A stretch of DNA of 64,000 nt from DASSUW01 sp963806395 (GTDB lineage: Bacteria; Actinomycetota; Thermoleophilia; Solirubrobacterales; Solirubrobacteraceae): contig CAWDYI010000004.1 in assembly GCA_963806395.1 (NCBI GenBank), positions 124,001 to 188,000 of the forward strand, written 5' to 3'. The stretch's first letter is position 1; each line of letters begins with the position of its first letter. A model generated the notes under the pieces. The model worked only from the letters and a program-made list of their open reading frames with translations, searched no databases and had not been told where the DNA came from. This document shows, piece by piece, positions 44,714-54,074 of this stretch. The position numbers and the translations under genes are program-made.

Positions 44714-45684
44714 CACGGCTCCCCTCTCGTCCCCTTCACCACCGCGCTGAGCGCGAGCAGCTCGTATGCGATCGACGCCGCGTTCAGCGCCGTCACCTGC
44801 CCCGGCCCGTCGAACTGCGGCGACACCTCCACGACGTCGTACCCCACGAACTCGATGCCCGCCAGCGAGCGCAGCAGCGCCACCGCCTCGTGCGGGAGCA
44901 GCCCTGCGATCTCCGGCGTGCCCGTGCCGGGCGCGAACGCCGGGTCGAGCACGTCGATGTCGAACGACAGGAACGCCGCACCGCCGGCCAGCCGTTCGCG
45001 CACGCGGTCCCCGTACTGCTGCGGCGTCCACGTCCGCAGCTCCTCGCACGACACGATCTCGAACCCCCAGCTGCGCGGCTCGTCGAGGTCGTGCGCCGCG
45101 TACAGCGGTCCGCGCATCCCGGCCAGCAACGAGCGCTCGGGCGCGATCAGACCCTCCTCGAGCGCGCGCCGGAACGGCGTGCCGTGGAAGTAGCGCTCGC
45201 CGTAGTAGCTGTCCCACGTGTCCGCGTGCGCGTCGAGCAGGACGAGGCCGAGCGGACCGTGGCGCTCGGCGTGCGCGCGCAGCTCGCCGAGCACGATCGA
45301 GTGATCGCCGCCGAGCACGACCGGCACCGTGCCCGCCGCCACGACCGGCCGCAGGCCGTCCGCGATCTGCTCGGCCGTGCGCTCGGCGTTGCCGGGCGTC
45401 ACCGCCAGGTCGCCGCCGTCGACGACCGACAGCGAGGCGAACACGTCGATCTCGAGGACCGGGTGCCAGGGGCGCGCGAGCTGGCTCTGGTCGCGGATCG
45501 CCGCGGGGCCGAAACGGGCACCGGTGCGATAGCTCGTCGCCGTGTCGAACGGCACCCCGAGGACCGCGACGTCGGCGTTCGGCCAGTCGGTCTCGTGCGG
45601 GCAGCGGGCGAACGTGCGGATGCCCGTGTAGCGCGGCGCGACCCAGGGATCGACCGGACCGTAATGCCGTCCATCGTTTGGCAT
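44713..45684 (-). CDS. Agmatinase-like ureohydrolase
   Basis: A 323-residue enzyme that splits urea from a guanidino compound. The binuclear metal ligands are all present: GGDHS (125-129), DAHADTWD (151-158) and SFDIDVLDPAFAPGTGTPE (D242, D244). The FHGTPFRRA segment fits agmatinase and guanidinobutyrase/guanidinopropionase types rather than arginase. I chose the ATG at 45684; the TTG at 45690 would be inside a repeat that may be an operator. Sandwiched between a transporter and an XRE-cupin regulator, it probably forms a catabolic unit. Confidence 0.9.
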   Translation of the reverse strand: MPNDGRHYGPVDPWVAPRYTGIRTFARCPHETDWPNADVAVLGVPFDTATSYRTGARFGPAAIRDQSQLARPWHPVLEIDVFASLSVVDGGDLAVTPGNAERTAEQIADGLRPVVAAGTVPVVLGGDHSIVLGELRAHAERHGPLGLVLLDAHADTWDSYYGERYFHGTPFRRALEEGLIAPERSLLAGMRGPLYAAHDLDEPRSWGFEIVSCEELRTWTPQQYGDRVRERLAGGAAFLSFDIDVLDPAFAPGTGTPEIAGLLPHEAVALLRSLAGIEFVGYDVVEVSPQFDGPGQVTALNAASIAYELLALSAVVKGTRGEP

Positions 45685-45692
45685 CAGCAAAC
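45676..45692. promoter_or_regulatory. Candidate operator over the ureohydrolase start
   Basis: GTTTG (45676-45680) and CAAAC (45688-45692) form a short inverted repeat around the start codon, and related CAAACC and CAAACT words occur nearby at 45716-45753. The regulator gene of this unit lies immediately upstream, so autoregulation of the unit is plausible. The repeat is short and could be chance. Confidence 0.25.
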
Positions 45693-45735
45693 CCTATGGT
45701 CGCCGATCCGGCTCGTCAAACCAAAGTGGGTTCTC

Positions 45736-46281
45736 TCACCGCAAACTTGGAGCGAGCACCCACAGCACGCGCGCCGGCCGTGCCGAGGACGGGTTCGTCC
45801 ACCGGTGCGGGGCGCCGGCGTCGAACGTCAGCGAGTCCCCGGCGGCGAGCCGGTACCGCGTGCCGGCGACCTCGACGTCGAGCGTGCCGTCGAGCACGTG
45901 GACGAACTCGGCGTCGCTGTCTAGCTCGTACGCGTCCTCGCCGCTGCCGCCGCCCGGTGCGATCTCCGACTCGAGCACCAGCAGGCGCGACTCGTCGGCC
46001 GGCGTGAGCTGGTACTCGGTCACGTCCTCACCGCCGAACGCCACCGGGGCGCGCTCGCCGGCGCGCACCAGCGGTCCCTGGCCGCCGCTGAACAGCTCCC
46101 CGACCGGCAGGTCGAGCGCGGCACACAGCCGCAGCAGCGTGCCGACCGACGGCGACGTCAGGTCGCGTTCGACCTGCGAGAGGAACCCCTTGGTGACGCC
46201 GCTGCGGTCGGCGAGCTCCTTCAGCGACAGGCCGCGACGCCGGCGCGCCTCGCGCAGCCGCGGGCCGATCAGCGCGCTCAC
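45736..46281 (-). CDS. XRE-family regulator with C-terminal cupin
   Basis: A 181-residue repressor or activator. Residues 5-62 form a helix-turn-helix (RLREARRRRGLSLKELADRSGVTKGFLSQVERD, in part) and residues 110-178 a small cupin sensor (AEFVHVLDGTLDVEVAGT, LAAGDSLTFDAGAPHRW). This architecture, like that of PuuR, often controls polyamine, amino-acid or amine catabolism, which fits the ureohydrolase downstream. The start is a GTG. It lies 51 bases upstream of the enzyme gene, in the same direction. Confidence 0.88.
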   Translation of the reverse strand: MSALIGPRLREARRRRGLSLKELADRSGVTKGFLSQVERDLTSPSVGTLLRLCAALDLPVGELFSGGQGPLVRAGERAPVAFGGEDVTEYQLTPADESRLLVLESEIAPGGGSGEDAYELDSDAEFVHVLDGTLDVEVAGTRYRLAAGDSLTFDAGAPHRWTNPSSARPARVLWVLAPSLR

Positions 46282-46354
46282 ACGCCCTCCGTCAGCACGC
46301 TCGGCATCGACAGATCCACGACCCGCACGACCGGCAGCGTAGGCTGTCGGACAG

Positions 46355-47788
46355 ATGCGTCGCCTCCTGCTCGCCGCCGCGCTGTTCCTACTGCTCGCGG
46401 CGGACGCCGGTGCGGAGACCCTGACCTACCGGTACGGGCCGGTCCACATCGCGCCGGGGCGCAACGACATCGTGTTCGACAACAACGACCTCAAGCCGCA
46501 GGTCGACGGCTTCATCACGGCCTTCAAGCCGAACCTGACGTACGCGAACGGGGTCGTCCCGCGCGTCGACGTCGTCCACCTGCACCATGGCGTGTGGATC
46601 TCCAACGGCGCGCCCCTGTTCGCCGCAGGCGAGGAGAAGACGCTGATCCGGGCGCCGGCGGGCTACGGCTGGCGCTACCGGACGAGCGACGCCTGGCTGA
46701 TGAACCACATGATCCACAACCTGACTCCGACGCCGGCCGACGTCTACATCGACTACGAGCTCGAGTTCACCCCGGCCAGCGCACCGGAGGCCGCCGGCAT
46801 CAAGGAGGTCGAGACGCTGTTCCTCGACGTGATGGGGATCCAGGCGTACCCGGTGTTCGACGTCCACCGCCGATCCGGCGGGGACGGCCGCTACACGTAC
46901 CCCGACGAGTCCGGGCAGAGCGGCTACACGCGCAACCGCTACCGCATCGAGGAGGACGGCGTGCTCGTCGGCACCGCCGGGCACCTGCACCCGGGCGGCC
47001 TCTACACGGACCTCTACCTCGAGCGCGCCGGCCGCAGCGTGCGGCTGTTCCGCTCGCGCGCGAAGTACTTCGAGCCGGCCGGCGCCGTGTCGTGGGACGT
47101 GGCGATGGAGGCGACGCGCGCGGACTGGCGCGTGGGGGTCAAGCGCGGCGACATCCTCAAGGTGTCGGCGACGTACAACTCCAAACGGGCGTCGTGGTAC
47201 GAGGCGATGGGGATCATGGCCACCGCGTTCGACCCCGGCGGCACCGGGCCGGACCCGTTCGCGGTCAACGTCGACGTGCGCGGCCAGGTCACGCACGGGC
47301 ACCTGTCGGAGAACCGCAACCACGGCGGCGCGTTCTCGGGACTCGCCGACCCGCGCCGGCTGCTGTCGGCGCCACCGCCGCCGAAGCGGACGATCGGGAT
47401 CAGCGACTTCCTCTACGGCCGCGGCGACCTGCTGCGCACCGGTCGCAAGCGGCGGCCGCCGACGATCCGCCCGGGCGGCACGCTGCGGTTCGTCAACCGC
47501 GATGCGAAGAAGGGGATCCTGCACTCGATCACCTCCTGCCGCGCGCCGTGCAACCGCACCACGGGCGTCGCCTATCCGATTGCGAACGGGCCGGTCCGGT
47601 TCGACTCCGGCAACCTCGGCTTCGGCCCGGCGTTCGCGACCGCGGCCGCGAATCGCGACAAGTGGCGGACGCCGCGCGGCCTGGACGAGGGCACGTACAC
47701 GTACTTCTGCAAGATCCACCCGTTCATGCGCGGGGCGTTCCGCGTCAAGGGTCAGCCCCGCGGCGGACGCCGCAGCAGCACCGAGTAG
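46355..47788 (+). CDS. Secreted copper protein: PHM/SURNod19-like domain plus C-terminal cupredoxin
   Basis: A 477-residue exported protein (signal peptide 1-20, ending AGA). Residues 25-330 show ligand groups that mirror peptidylglycine monooxygenase: HLHH (75-78), NHMIH (117-121), GHLHPGG (H210, H212) and a methionine pair (M285, M288) at about the PHM spacing; plant SURNod19 proteins share this pattern. Residues 365-465 form a plastocyanin-like domain with an early His (KGILHS) and C452-x2-H455-x2-M458 in TYFCKIHPFM. A TAGGCT box nine bases before the ATG indicates leaderless transcription. Enzyme activity is inferred, not shown. The end overlaps the GH2 gene tail by 37 bases. Confidence 0.7.
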   Translation: MRRLLLAAALFLLLAADAGAETLTYRYGPVHIAPGRNDIVFDNNDLKPQVDGFITAFKPNLTYANGVVPRVDVVHLHHGVWISNGAPLFAAGEEKTLIRAPAGYGWRYRTSDAWLMNHMIHNLTPTPADVYIDYELEFTPASAPEAAGIKEVETLFLDVMGIQAYPVFDVHRRSGGDGRYTYPDESGQSGYTRNRYRIEEDGVLVGTAGHLHPGGLYTDLYLERAGRSVRLFRSRAKYFEPAGAVSWDVAMEATRADWRVGVKRGDILKVSATYNSKRASWYEAMGIMATAFDPGGTGPDPFAVNVDVRGQVTHGHLSENRNHGGAFSGLADPRRLLSAPPPPKRTIGISDFLYGRGDLLRTGRKRRPPTIRPGGTLRFVNRDAKKGILHSITSCRAPCNRTTGVAYPIANGPVRFDSGNLGFGPAFATAAANRDKWRTPRGLDEGTYTYFCKIHPFMRGAFRVKGQPRGGRRSSTE

Positions 47789-50700
47789 GACCTCGACGCC
47801 GCGCCGTCCTCGGCCGTCACGGTGACCGTCGCCGGACCGGGGAGCGACAGCGGTCCCGCGACCAGCAGCCGGCCGTTGCCGGCCGCGGCCGCCGTGACCT
47901 TGTGCCGTCCTCGCCCGACGCGGACGGTGTAGCTCGTCGTCGCCGGGTCGAAGCCGCGGACGGTCCGCCCGTCGACCCGGAGGTCGCTGAGCGCGGCGGC
48001 CGTGTTGTAGGCCACCTCGTCGCCGATCACCTGTAGCTCGGCGATCTGGAGGAACCCGGTGCTCGTGTTCGGGCGCGGGCTCGTCATCTCGAGCCGGACC
48101 TCCGTCGTCGCCACCGGATCGAACGTGATCGTGCTCGGCTGGTTGGACGCCGTCGCCCATCCGACGTCGAGGTTCTCACCGGCGCCCATCGGCTCCCGTC
48201 CCAGTACGTCACGTCGATCGCCGACGGCAGCGCGTGGGACGCCGAGGTCGTGAAGTACGCGACCATCCTCCCGAACGTCTGCGGGCTCGGCCAGCGCACG
48301 GACACCCACTCGCTCGCATGCGCGCTGCTGACGGCGGGGAGCAGCGCCGTGGCGGCCTTGTTGTAGAAGTTCGACCAGCCGCCCGTCGCCGTGGTCCCGT
48401 CGAGCATCCCCGCGGGGACGGTGTCGGCCGCGCCGGAGTAACTGGCGTCGGCGCTCGGCCGCAGCGGGCCGTCGGCGCGCGCGATGTTCACGCCGCGCTG
48501 GACGTCCGCGGTCACGTGGATGCTCGCGAGCGCCCGCCGCGAGAGGCCCCGGACGGCTCCGCGCACCGTGAACCGCCCGGCGGCGGCATACCGGGCCGGA
48601 TCGATCGCGTCCCAGGTGACCGGCGCCTGGCGCTCGACGCCGTCCGTGTAGACCACGCGCACGGTGGCGGGGAGCTTCGGCCGCGTGCCCGCCGGGACGA
48701 CGGTCGACCAACTCTCGATGCCCCCGAGCTTGAACACCGTGACGTGGGCCACGGCGTCGCGCCGGGTGCCCCTGACGTCGCCGCGGACGCGGTGGCGGCC
48801 GGCCTTGCGCGGGACCTTCTCCCAGCGCACCGGGAGCGCCCTGGTGGAGCCGTCCGCATAGACGGCCTGGACCCTGGCGGGCAGCGCGGGCCTCGCGCCG
48901 AGCGCGGCGCGGACGGCGACCGGGTCGAACCCGATCAGCTTCCTCCCGCCGGCGCTCGACTCGTGGACGGTCGTCGTCGCCGGCAGCAGGCCGGGCGAGG
49001 TGGCAGTGACGGTGATCGGGCCGGACTCATCGTCGGACTGGATGATCGCCAGCGCCTTGCCGTTGAACGCGCGCCGCGAGGACGCCTTGTAGTTCTCGGC
49101 GCTCTCCTGCCGGCCGTTGTCGAGCCCGACGAGCCTCCCGCCGACGACGTCGAACGAGATCCGGTTGGCTGCGCCCGGCACGAACACGCCGTCCTCGTCG
49201 ACCACGTCGACGGTCACGAACGCCAGCGACCGGCCGTCGGCACGCACGACCTCGCGGTCCGGGGTCAGCCGCACCGTGTCCGGCGTACCGGCGGTCTCGA
49301 GCACGTCGCGCGCGACCACATCGCCGCCCTTGCGCGCCACCGCGACCAGCCGGCCCGGCGCGAACGGCACCTTCCACGTGAGATGCAGCTTGCCCGTGCT
49401 GCCGTTGGGGCTCGTGTAGCTGCCGCTCGGGAAGGTCTTGTCGTCACCGGTCGGCTCGGTCGTCTCGAGGTACTCCTTGCCGTACGTCGTGACCTTGTGG
49501 TCGTACCGCCGCACGCCGAGCGACTCCCCGTCGAGGAAGAGCTCGACCGTGTCGACGTTCGCGTACGCCCACACCTCGACCTCCTGGCCCGGCTCGTGGT
49601 CGGTCCAGTTCATCGGGACGAGGTGGACCATCGGCTTCCTCGTCCACTGGCTCTTGAAGATGTGGTACGTGTCCTTCGCGAAGCCCGCGGTGTCCATCGC
49701 ACCGAAGAACGACGCCTTGACCGGGAACACGTCGTACGGCGTCGGCTCGCCGAGATAGTCGATACCCGACCACAGGAACTCGCCGAGGAAGAACTTGCGA
49801 TCGCGGTCCTTCTTGAGGCCGTACTCGCTGCTCATCGTCCACGACGCGAGGTTGTTGTCGTAGGACGAGGTCGCCCGCTTGCCCGGCGTGTAGTTCTCGC
49901 CGGTGTTGAGCAGATGCGGATCCTGGTAGACGCCGCGCGACGACGTCTCCGACGACGACTCGGACTCGAACAGGAACTTGTCCGGGTATCGGGCGTGCAG
50001 CGCGTCGACCGACTTCGCCGTGTTGTAGTTCAGCCCGAGGCCGTCGAGCAGGCCGAGGATCTGGTCGGCGCCGGAGTCGGGCGCGGGCACGCTGCGGTAC
50101 TTGTCCGAGCCGATCACGATCGGCCGTGTGGTGTCGATCGACCTGATGTCGTCGATCAGCCGCCGCGCGATCGGCAGGCCGACCTCGATCGAGGTCGAGT
50201 CCGGCACCTCGTTGCCGATCGACCACATGATCACGGCCGGCGAGTTCTTTGCGGCGTTGACCATCTCCTTGATGTCGGCGTCGCTGTTGGCGTCGAAGAA
50301 ACGCCCATAGTCGAACTGCCGCTTCGGCGTGCGCCACGTGTCGAAGGCCTCGACCATCATCACGATGCCGAGCTCCTCGCAGACCTCGATCATCTCCGGC
50401 GAGGGCGGGTTGTGCGACGTGCGGAAGGCGTTCACGCCCATGCTCAGCATCAGCCGCATCTGCCGCTCGATCGCATCACGGTTGACGGCGGCGCCGAGCG
50501 CGCCGAGGTCATGGTGCAGGTCGACGCCCTGGATCTTGTGGTACTTGCCGTTGAGGAAGAAGCCCTCGTCGGCGTCGATCCGGAACCAGCGGATCCCGAA
50601 CCGTGTGGTCGTCCTGTCGACCACCCTGCCGCGGACCCTGAGCTCGGTCTTGAGCGTGTAGAGGTACGGGTCCTCGATCGACCACAGGTGCGGGTCGTGG

Positions 50701-51485
50701 ACGCGCAGGTCGCCGGAGCCCGTCCGCTTGGCCACGACCTTGCCGCGCCGGTCGAGCACCGTGCGCACGATCCGCACGGGGTCGTCGCCGTCGTTGACGA
50801 CCGTCGTGTCGACGTGGACGTTCGCGTAGCCCGAGTCGATCGTGTCCTCGACGCCGGGCGTGGTGACGAACGTGCCGTGGCGAGCGACATGGACCGGATC
50901 GGTGACGACGAGGTGGACGTTGCGGTAGATGCCGCTCCCCGAGTACCAGCGGCTGCTCGGCTGCTGGTGCTGCACCTTGACGGCGAGCACGTTCTCGGTC
51001 ACGCCGTCGGTGTGCGCGAGCGCGGTGAGGTCGACGGCGAAGCCGGTGTAGCCGTACGGGTGGCCGGCGACCTGCCGGCCGTTGAGGTAGATGATCGAGT
51101 CCATGTAGATGCCGTCGAACTCGACCGAGATCCGCTTGCCGGCCGCCGACGGCGGCAGCGTGAACGACTTGCGGTACCAGCCGAGCCCGCCCTGGAGGAA
51201 GCCGGTGTCCGCGGTCGTGCCGGTGCCGGGCCCGGTCGTCGGGTCGAGCTCGATGCTCCAGTCGTGAGGTACGTCGAGCGAGCGCCACGCCGAGTCGTCG
51301 TAGGCCGGGTCGGCGGCGTTCTCGTAGTCGCCGGTAGGGTCGGTGATGCCGGTGCGGTTGACGAGCACGAACCGCCAGTCGTCTCCGAAGTCGGAGCTGC
51401 GCGGCGGCGCGTCCGCCGCGGCGGCGGCCGGCCCGAGGCCGACCAGCACGGCGATGAGCACGACGAGACGGCCGATCCTGGACAC
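47752..51485 (-). pseudogene. Secreted GH2 glycosidase (beta-galactosidase-like) with a frameshift near its C-terminus
   Basis: Signal peptide (1-24); GH2 sugar-binding, Ig-like and TIM-barrel domains with the acid/base glutamate in MWSIGNEVPD and the nucleophile in FLFESES; DUF4982-like and Ig-like domains after about 640; two Big_4-type domains (LPARVQAVYADGSTRALPVRW, in part; LPATVRVVYTDGVERQAPVTW, in part); and an F5/8-type carbohydrate-binding domain. At 48174-48180 one base is missing: the frame leaves WDGSRWAPV, and the expected ENLDVGWATASNQPSTITF continues one frame over to the stop at 47752. One added base gives about 1,244 residues. The start is a GTG with GGGAGGAG upstream. The catalytic part is unaffected, so the protein may still work. 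Confidence 0.88.
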
Positions 51486-51535
51486 GGCGTCGCTCCTCCC
51501 TCGATTACCACGCCGCCCCTGCGGCGCGGGCGCCG

Positions 51536-51564
51536 GTTATATACCCACAACCGATCGCTTTCAA
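51536..51564 (-). promoter_or_regulatory. Sigma70-type promoter of the GH2 gene
   Basis: On the minus strand TTGAAA (51564-51559) and TATAAC (51541-51536) are separated by exactly 17 bases. This is the most canonical promoter in the window, in a local AT-rich patch. It precedes the GTG at 51485 by about 50 bases. Confidence 0.8.
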
Positions 51565-51588
51565 CTTCGAAAGTCATGCTTTCGAAGT
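51564..51588. promoter_or_regulatory. Perfect 25-base operator palindrome for a DeoR-type repressor
   Basis: ACTTCGAAAG (51564-51573) and CTTTCGAAGT (51579-51588) are exact inverted arms around TCATG. The palindrome abuts the -35 box of the GH2 promoter and lies just past the stop of the DeoR-family gene. A partial third half-site (CTTTCAACTT) overlaps the -35 region itself. Position and symmetry fit repression by that regulator. Confidence 0.78.
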
Positions 51589-51590
51589 CG

Positions 51591-52415
51591 TCAGGAGACT
51601 ACGCGCACCTCGCACCCTCGCTTCCGCAGCGCCTCGACGACCGCCGGATCCGCCGACTCGCCGGTGATGACCATGTCGATCTGATCGACCGGGCATAGGT
51701 GGGCGAGCGCGACACGGCCGATCTTGCCGCCGTCGGCGAGCACGACGCGGCGTCCCGCGGCGGCCAGCATCCGCCGCTTCACCTCGGCCTCGGGGAGGTT
51801 CATGTTCGTGACGCCGCCGACGGGGTCGACCCCGTTGCAGCCGAGCAGCAGCGTGTGGACGTGGATCTTGTCGAGGATCAGCGTCGCCATCGGGTCGACG
51901 AGCGAATGCTGCAGATGGCGCAGTGTGCCGCCCAGCAGCACCACCGTGATCCGCGGATGGCCGCCCTCGAGCTCGAGCGCCGTCTTGAGCCCGTTCGTGA
52001 ACACGGTGACGTTGCCGAGGTCGGCACGCGCGGTCAGCGCGCGCGCGGCCGCCGCGGTCGTCGTCCCGACGTCGACGAGCAGTGCCTCGCCGTCGCGCAC
52101 GAGCTGCGCCGCGGCGTGCCCGATCGCCAGCTTCTCGTCGGCGAAGCTCGTCTCGCTCTCCTCGAACGGCCGCTCGCGCTCGGGCACCGTGCGCGGGATC
52201 GCACCGCCGTGGATGCGGTGGACCTCGCCGCGCGACGCCAGCGCGTCGAGGTCGCTGCGGATCGTGACCTCGGAGACCCCGAAGCGCTCGCTCAGCTCGC
52301 CCACGCGGATGAAGTCGTGCTGCTTGATCACGGCCAGCATCCGGTCGCGCCGCACGCTGGCGGCGGCGGGCGCGTCGCCGGCGCCGTTCGCGCCGGCGCG
52401 GTCCTCGGCGGCCAT
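51591..52415 (-). CDS. DeoR-family sugar-responsive repressor
   Basis: A 274-residue regulator: a disordered N-terminus (1-20), the DeoR helix-turn-helix (about 22-78, RRDRMLAVIKQHDFIRVGELSERFGVSEVTIRSDL in part, then HRIHGGA), and the phosphosugar-binding DeoRC domain with DVGTTTAAAARAL, VFTNGLKTALEL, VLLGGTLRHLQHSLV and NLPEAEVKRRML. Located just upstream of the GH2 gene and its operator, it probably represses it until a sugar phosphate binds. A minus-strand TACACT box (52424-52429) lies eight bases before the ATG, again a leaderless layout. Confidence 0.92.
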   Translation of the reverse strand: MAAEDRAGANGAGDAPAAASVRRDRMLAVIKQHDFIRVGELSERFGVSEVTIRSDLDALASRGEVHRIHGGAIPRTVPERERPFEESETSFADEKLAIGHAAAQLVRDGEALLVDVGTTTAAAARALTARADLGNVTVFTNGLKTALELEGGHPRITVVLLGGTLRHLQHSLVDPMATLILDKIHVHTLLLGCNGVDPVGGVTNMNLPEAEVKRRMLAAAGRRVVLADGGKIGRVALAHLCPVDQIDMVITGESADPAVVEALRKRGCEVRVVS

Positions 52416-52434
52416 GGCGGCCGAGTGTAAGCGA

Positions 52435-53544
52435 TCAGCCTGCGGGCAGGTCGGCGAGCGCGGCGATCAGGCGGTCGGTGGCCGCGCCGCCGCGCAGCGC
52501 CACGCGCACGTGGCGGTCGTCGCCCCACGCGGTGCCGGGCGTGACGTAGATCCGCCGGCCGGCGAGATGGCTCGCGATCGCCGCGCCGTCGTGCGCGGTC
52601 GAGCTCAGCCACACCAGGTGGCCGTGGCCGGCGGGGAACGAGAGCGGCGTCCCGCGCAGCCCGTCCGCGAGCCGGTCGCGCTCGCGCGCCGCCGCGGCAC
52701 GGCGGCGCGTGACCACCGGCCCGCCCTCCTCGAGCGCCCACAGCATCGCCGCCTGGGCGGGCGAGGAGACGCCGGCGACCGGAGCGAGCTGCGCGAGCAC
52801 CTCGGCGTCGTTGGCGACGGCGTAGCCGGCGCGGAAGCCGGCCATCGCGTGCGCCTTCGAGAACGAGCGCACGACGACCACGCGCTCGCGCGCGGCGAGC
52901 AATGCGGCGGCACCGTCGTCCGCCTCGTCCGGGCCGAACTCGGCGAGCGCGGCGTCGACCACCAGCCAGACCGCGTCGTCCAGCCGCACGGCCAGGTCAC
53001 GGAGCGCGGCGGGCGAGACGGCGGCTCCCGTCGGGTCGTTCGGCGTGCACAGCACGACCGCGCGCGTGTCCGGGCCGGCGGAGGCCGCGAGCACGTCGAG
53101 GTCCGGCGCGCCGTCCGTCGTCAGCGGCACCGCGACGGGAGCGCCGCCGGCCTCGTGCACGAGCCGCGGCAGCGGGCCCCAGCCCGGCCAGGCGACGGCG
53201 ACCTCGCCGTCGCCGGCGAGCGCGCGGAACGCGGCGTGCAGCAGCTCGCCGGCGCCGTGGCCGGGTGCGACCTGGTCGGTCGAGACGCCGTGACGGGCGG
53301 CGAGCGCCTCGTGCAGCGGCGTCGGGTCCGGGTACGCGTTGACCGCGCGGCGGAGCGCGTACGTGGCCGCGTTGACGGCCTCGGCGTCGGGCGGCTCGTG
53401 CCACGAGGGCGTCGCGAGGTCGAGCGGCGGCACCTCCGCGAGCGCGCGGTCGCGCTCGGCGTGGTGGCGCTCGAGCAGGTCGCGGCTGATCTCCTCCGGC
53501 GACAGCTCCTCGAACTGGCGGTAGTAGTCCAGGAAGCGCCGCAT
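52435..53544 (-). CDS. Class I/II PLP aminotransferase, HisC/CobD-like
   Basis: A 369-residue fold-type I enzyme. It shows the PLP-phosphate and substrate regions (APGHGAGELLHAAF, AWPGWGPLP), CTPNDPTGAAVSP, VVDAALAEFG (Asp binding the pyridine nitrogen) and the Schiff-base lysine in SFSKAHAMAGFRAGYAV. Histidinol-phosphate aminotransferase and threonine-phosphate decarboxylase are the closest patterns; no his or cob genes lie nearby to decide. The N-terminal 50 residues are charged and unusual. The start shares one base with the stop of the next gene. Confidence 0.82.
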   Translation of the reverse strand: MRRFLDYYRQFEELSPEEISRDLLERHHAERDRALAEVPPLDLATPSWHEPPDAEAVNAATYALRRAVNAYPDPTPLHEALAARHGVSTDQVAPGHGAGELLHAAFRALAGDGEVAVAWPGWGPLPRLVHEAGGAPVAVPLTTDGAPDLDVLAASAGPDTRAVVLCTPNDPTGAAVSPAALRDLAVRLDDAVWLVVDAALAEFGPDEADDGAAALLAARERVVVVRSFSKAHAMAGFRAGYAVANDAEVLAQLAPVAGVSSPAQAAMLWALEEGGPVVTRRRAAAARERDRLADGLRGTPLSFPAGHGHLVWLSSTAHDGAAIASHLAGRRIYVTPGTAWGDDRHVRVALRGGAATDRLIAALADLPAG

Positions 53545-54017
53545 CAGACCATCGCGGGGTACGGCGAGGGCCCGGCGATGATCAGGAACCAGAAGGCGAA
53601 CGAGAGCCCGGCGACGACCGCGGTCACCGCGAAGATCCGCACCAGCGCGCCGTCGCGCTGGTCGTGGCCGGCGGCGCGGCGCAGGATCCGCCAGACGCGG
53701 TCCAGCCGCGCGCACGCGGCCAGCGTGAGCATCAGCGTCGCGATCATGCCGGCGAAGGCGGCCGCGATGCCGGCGCTCACGGACCCGGTCAGGTAGTCGA
53801 CCTGGGAGCCGACCCACAGCCACGCCAGCGGCTGCGGACCCCACAGCGTCAGGCAGGCCAGCGTCTCCAGCGCGAGCACGCCGGCGGCGAGCGCGCTGTC
53901 GGCCCGGCGGCGGCCCGGCCCGCCGCGCTCCGGGGCCCCGCGATAGTGGAGCGGTCCGGTGCCGGGCCGGCGGCCGATGAACAGGCCGCCGGTGTCGGTC
54001 GGGTCGTTGCGCGGCAT
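53544..54017 (-). CDS. Three-helix membrane protein, unknown
   Basis: A 157-residue protein that I do not recognise. The first 45 residues are hydrophilic and rich in Gly and Arg, followed by hydrophobic helices at about 50-70, 80-105 and 130-150. Its start codon is preceded by a minus-strand TATCCT box 11 bases upstream. It overlaps the aminotransferase start by one base, so the two are coupled. The longer frame to 54464 is a shadow of the divergent gene. Confidence 0.65.
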   Translation of the reverse strand: MPRNDPTDTGGLFIGRRPGTGPLHYRGAPERGGPGRRRADSALAAGVLALETLACLTLWGPQPLAWLWVGSQVDYLTGSVSAGIAAAFAGMIATLMLTLAACARLDRVWRILRRAAGHDQRDGALVRIFAVTAVVAGLSFAFWFLIIAGPSPYPAMV

Positions 54018-54074
54018 CGGTGAAAGCGAGGATAGGGCGCGAAGCGCGGTGATACGCTGGCTCGCGTCGAGCCG

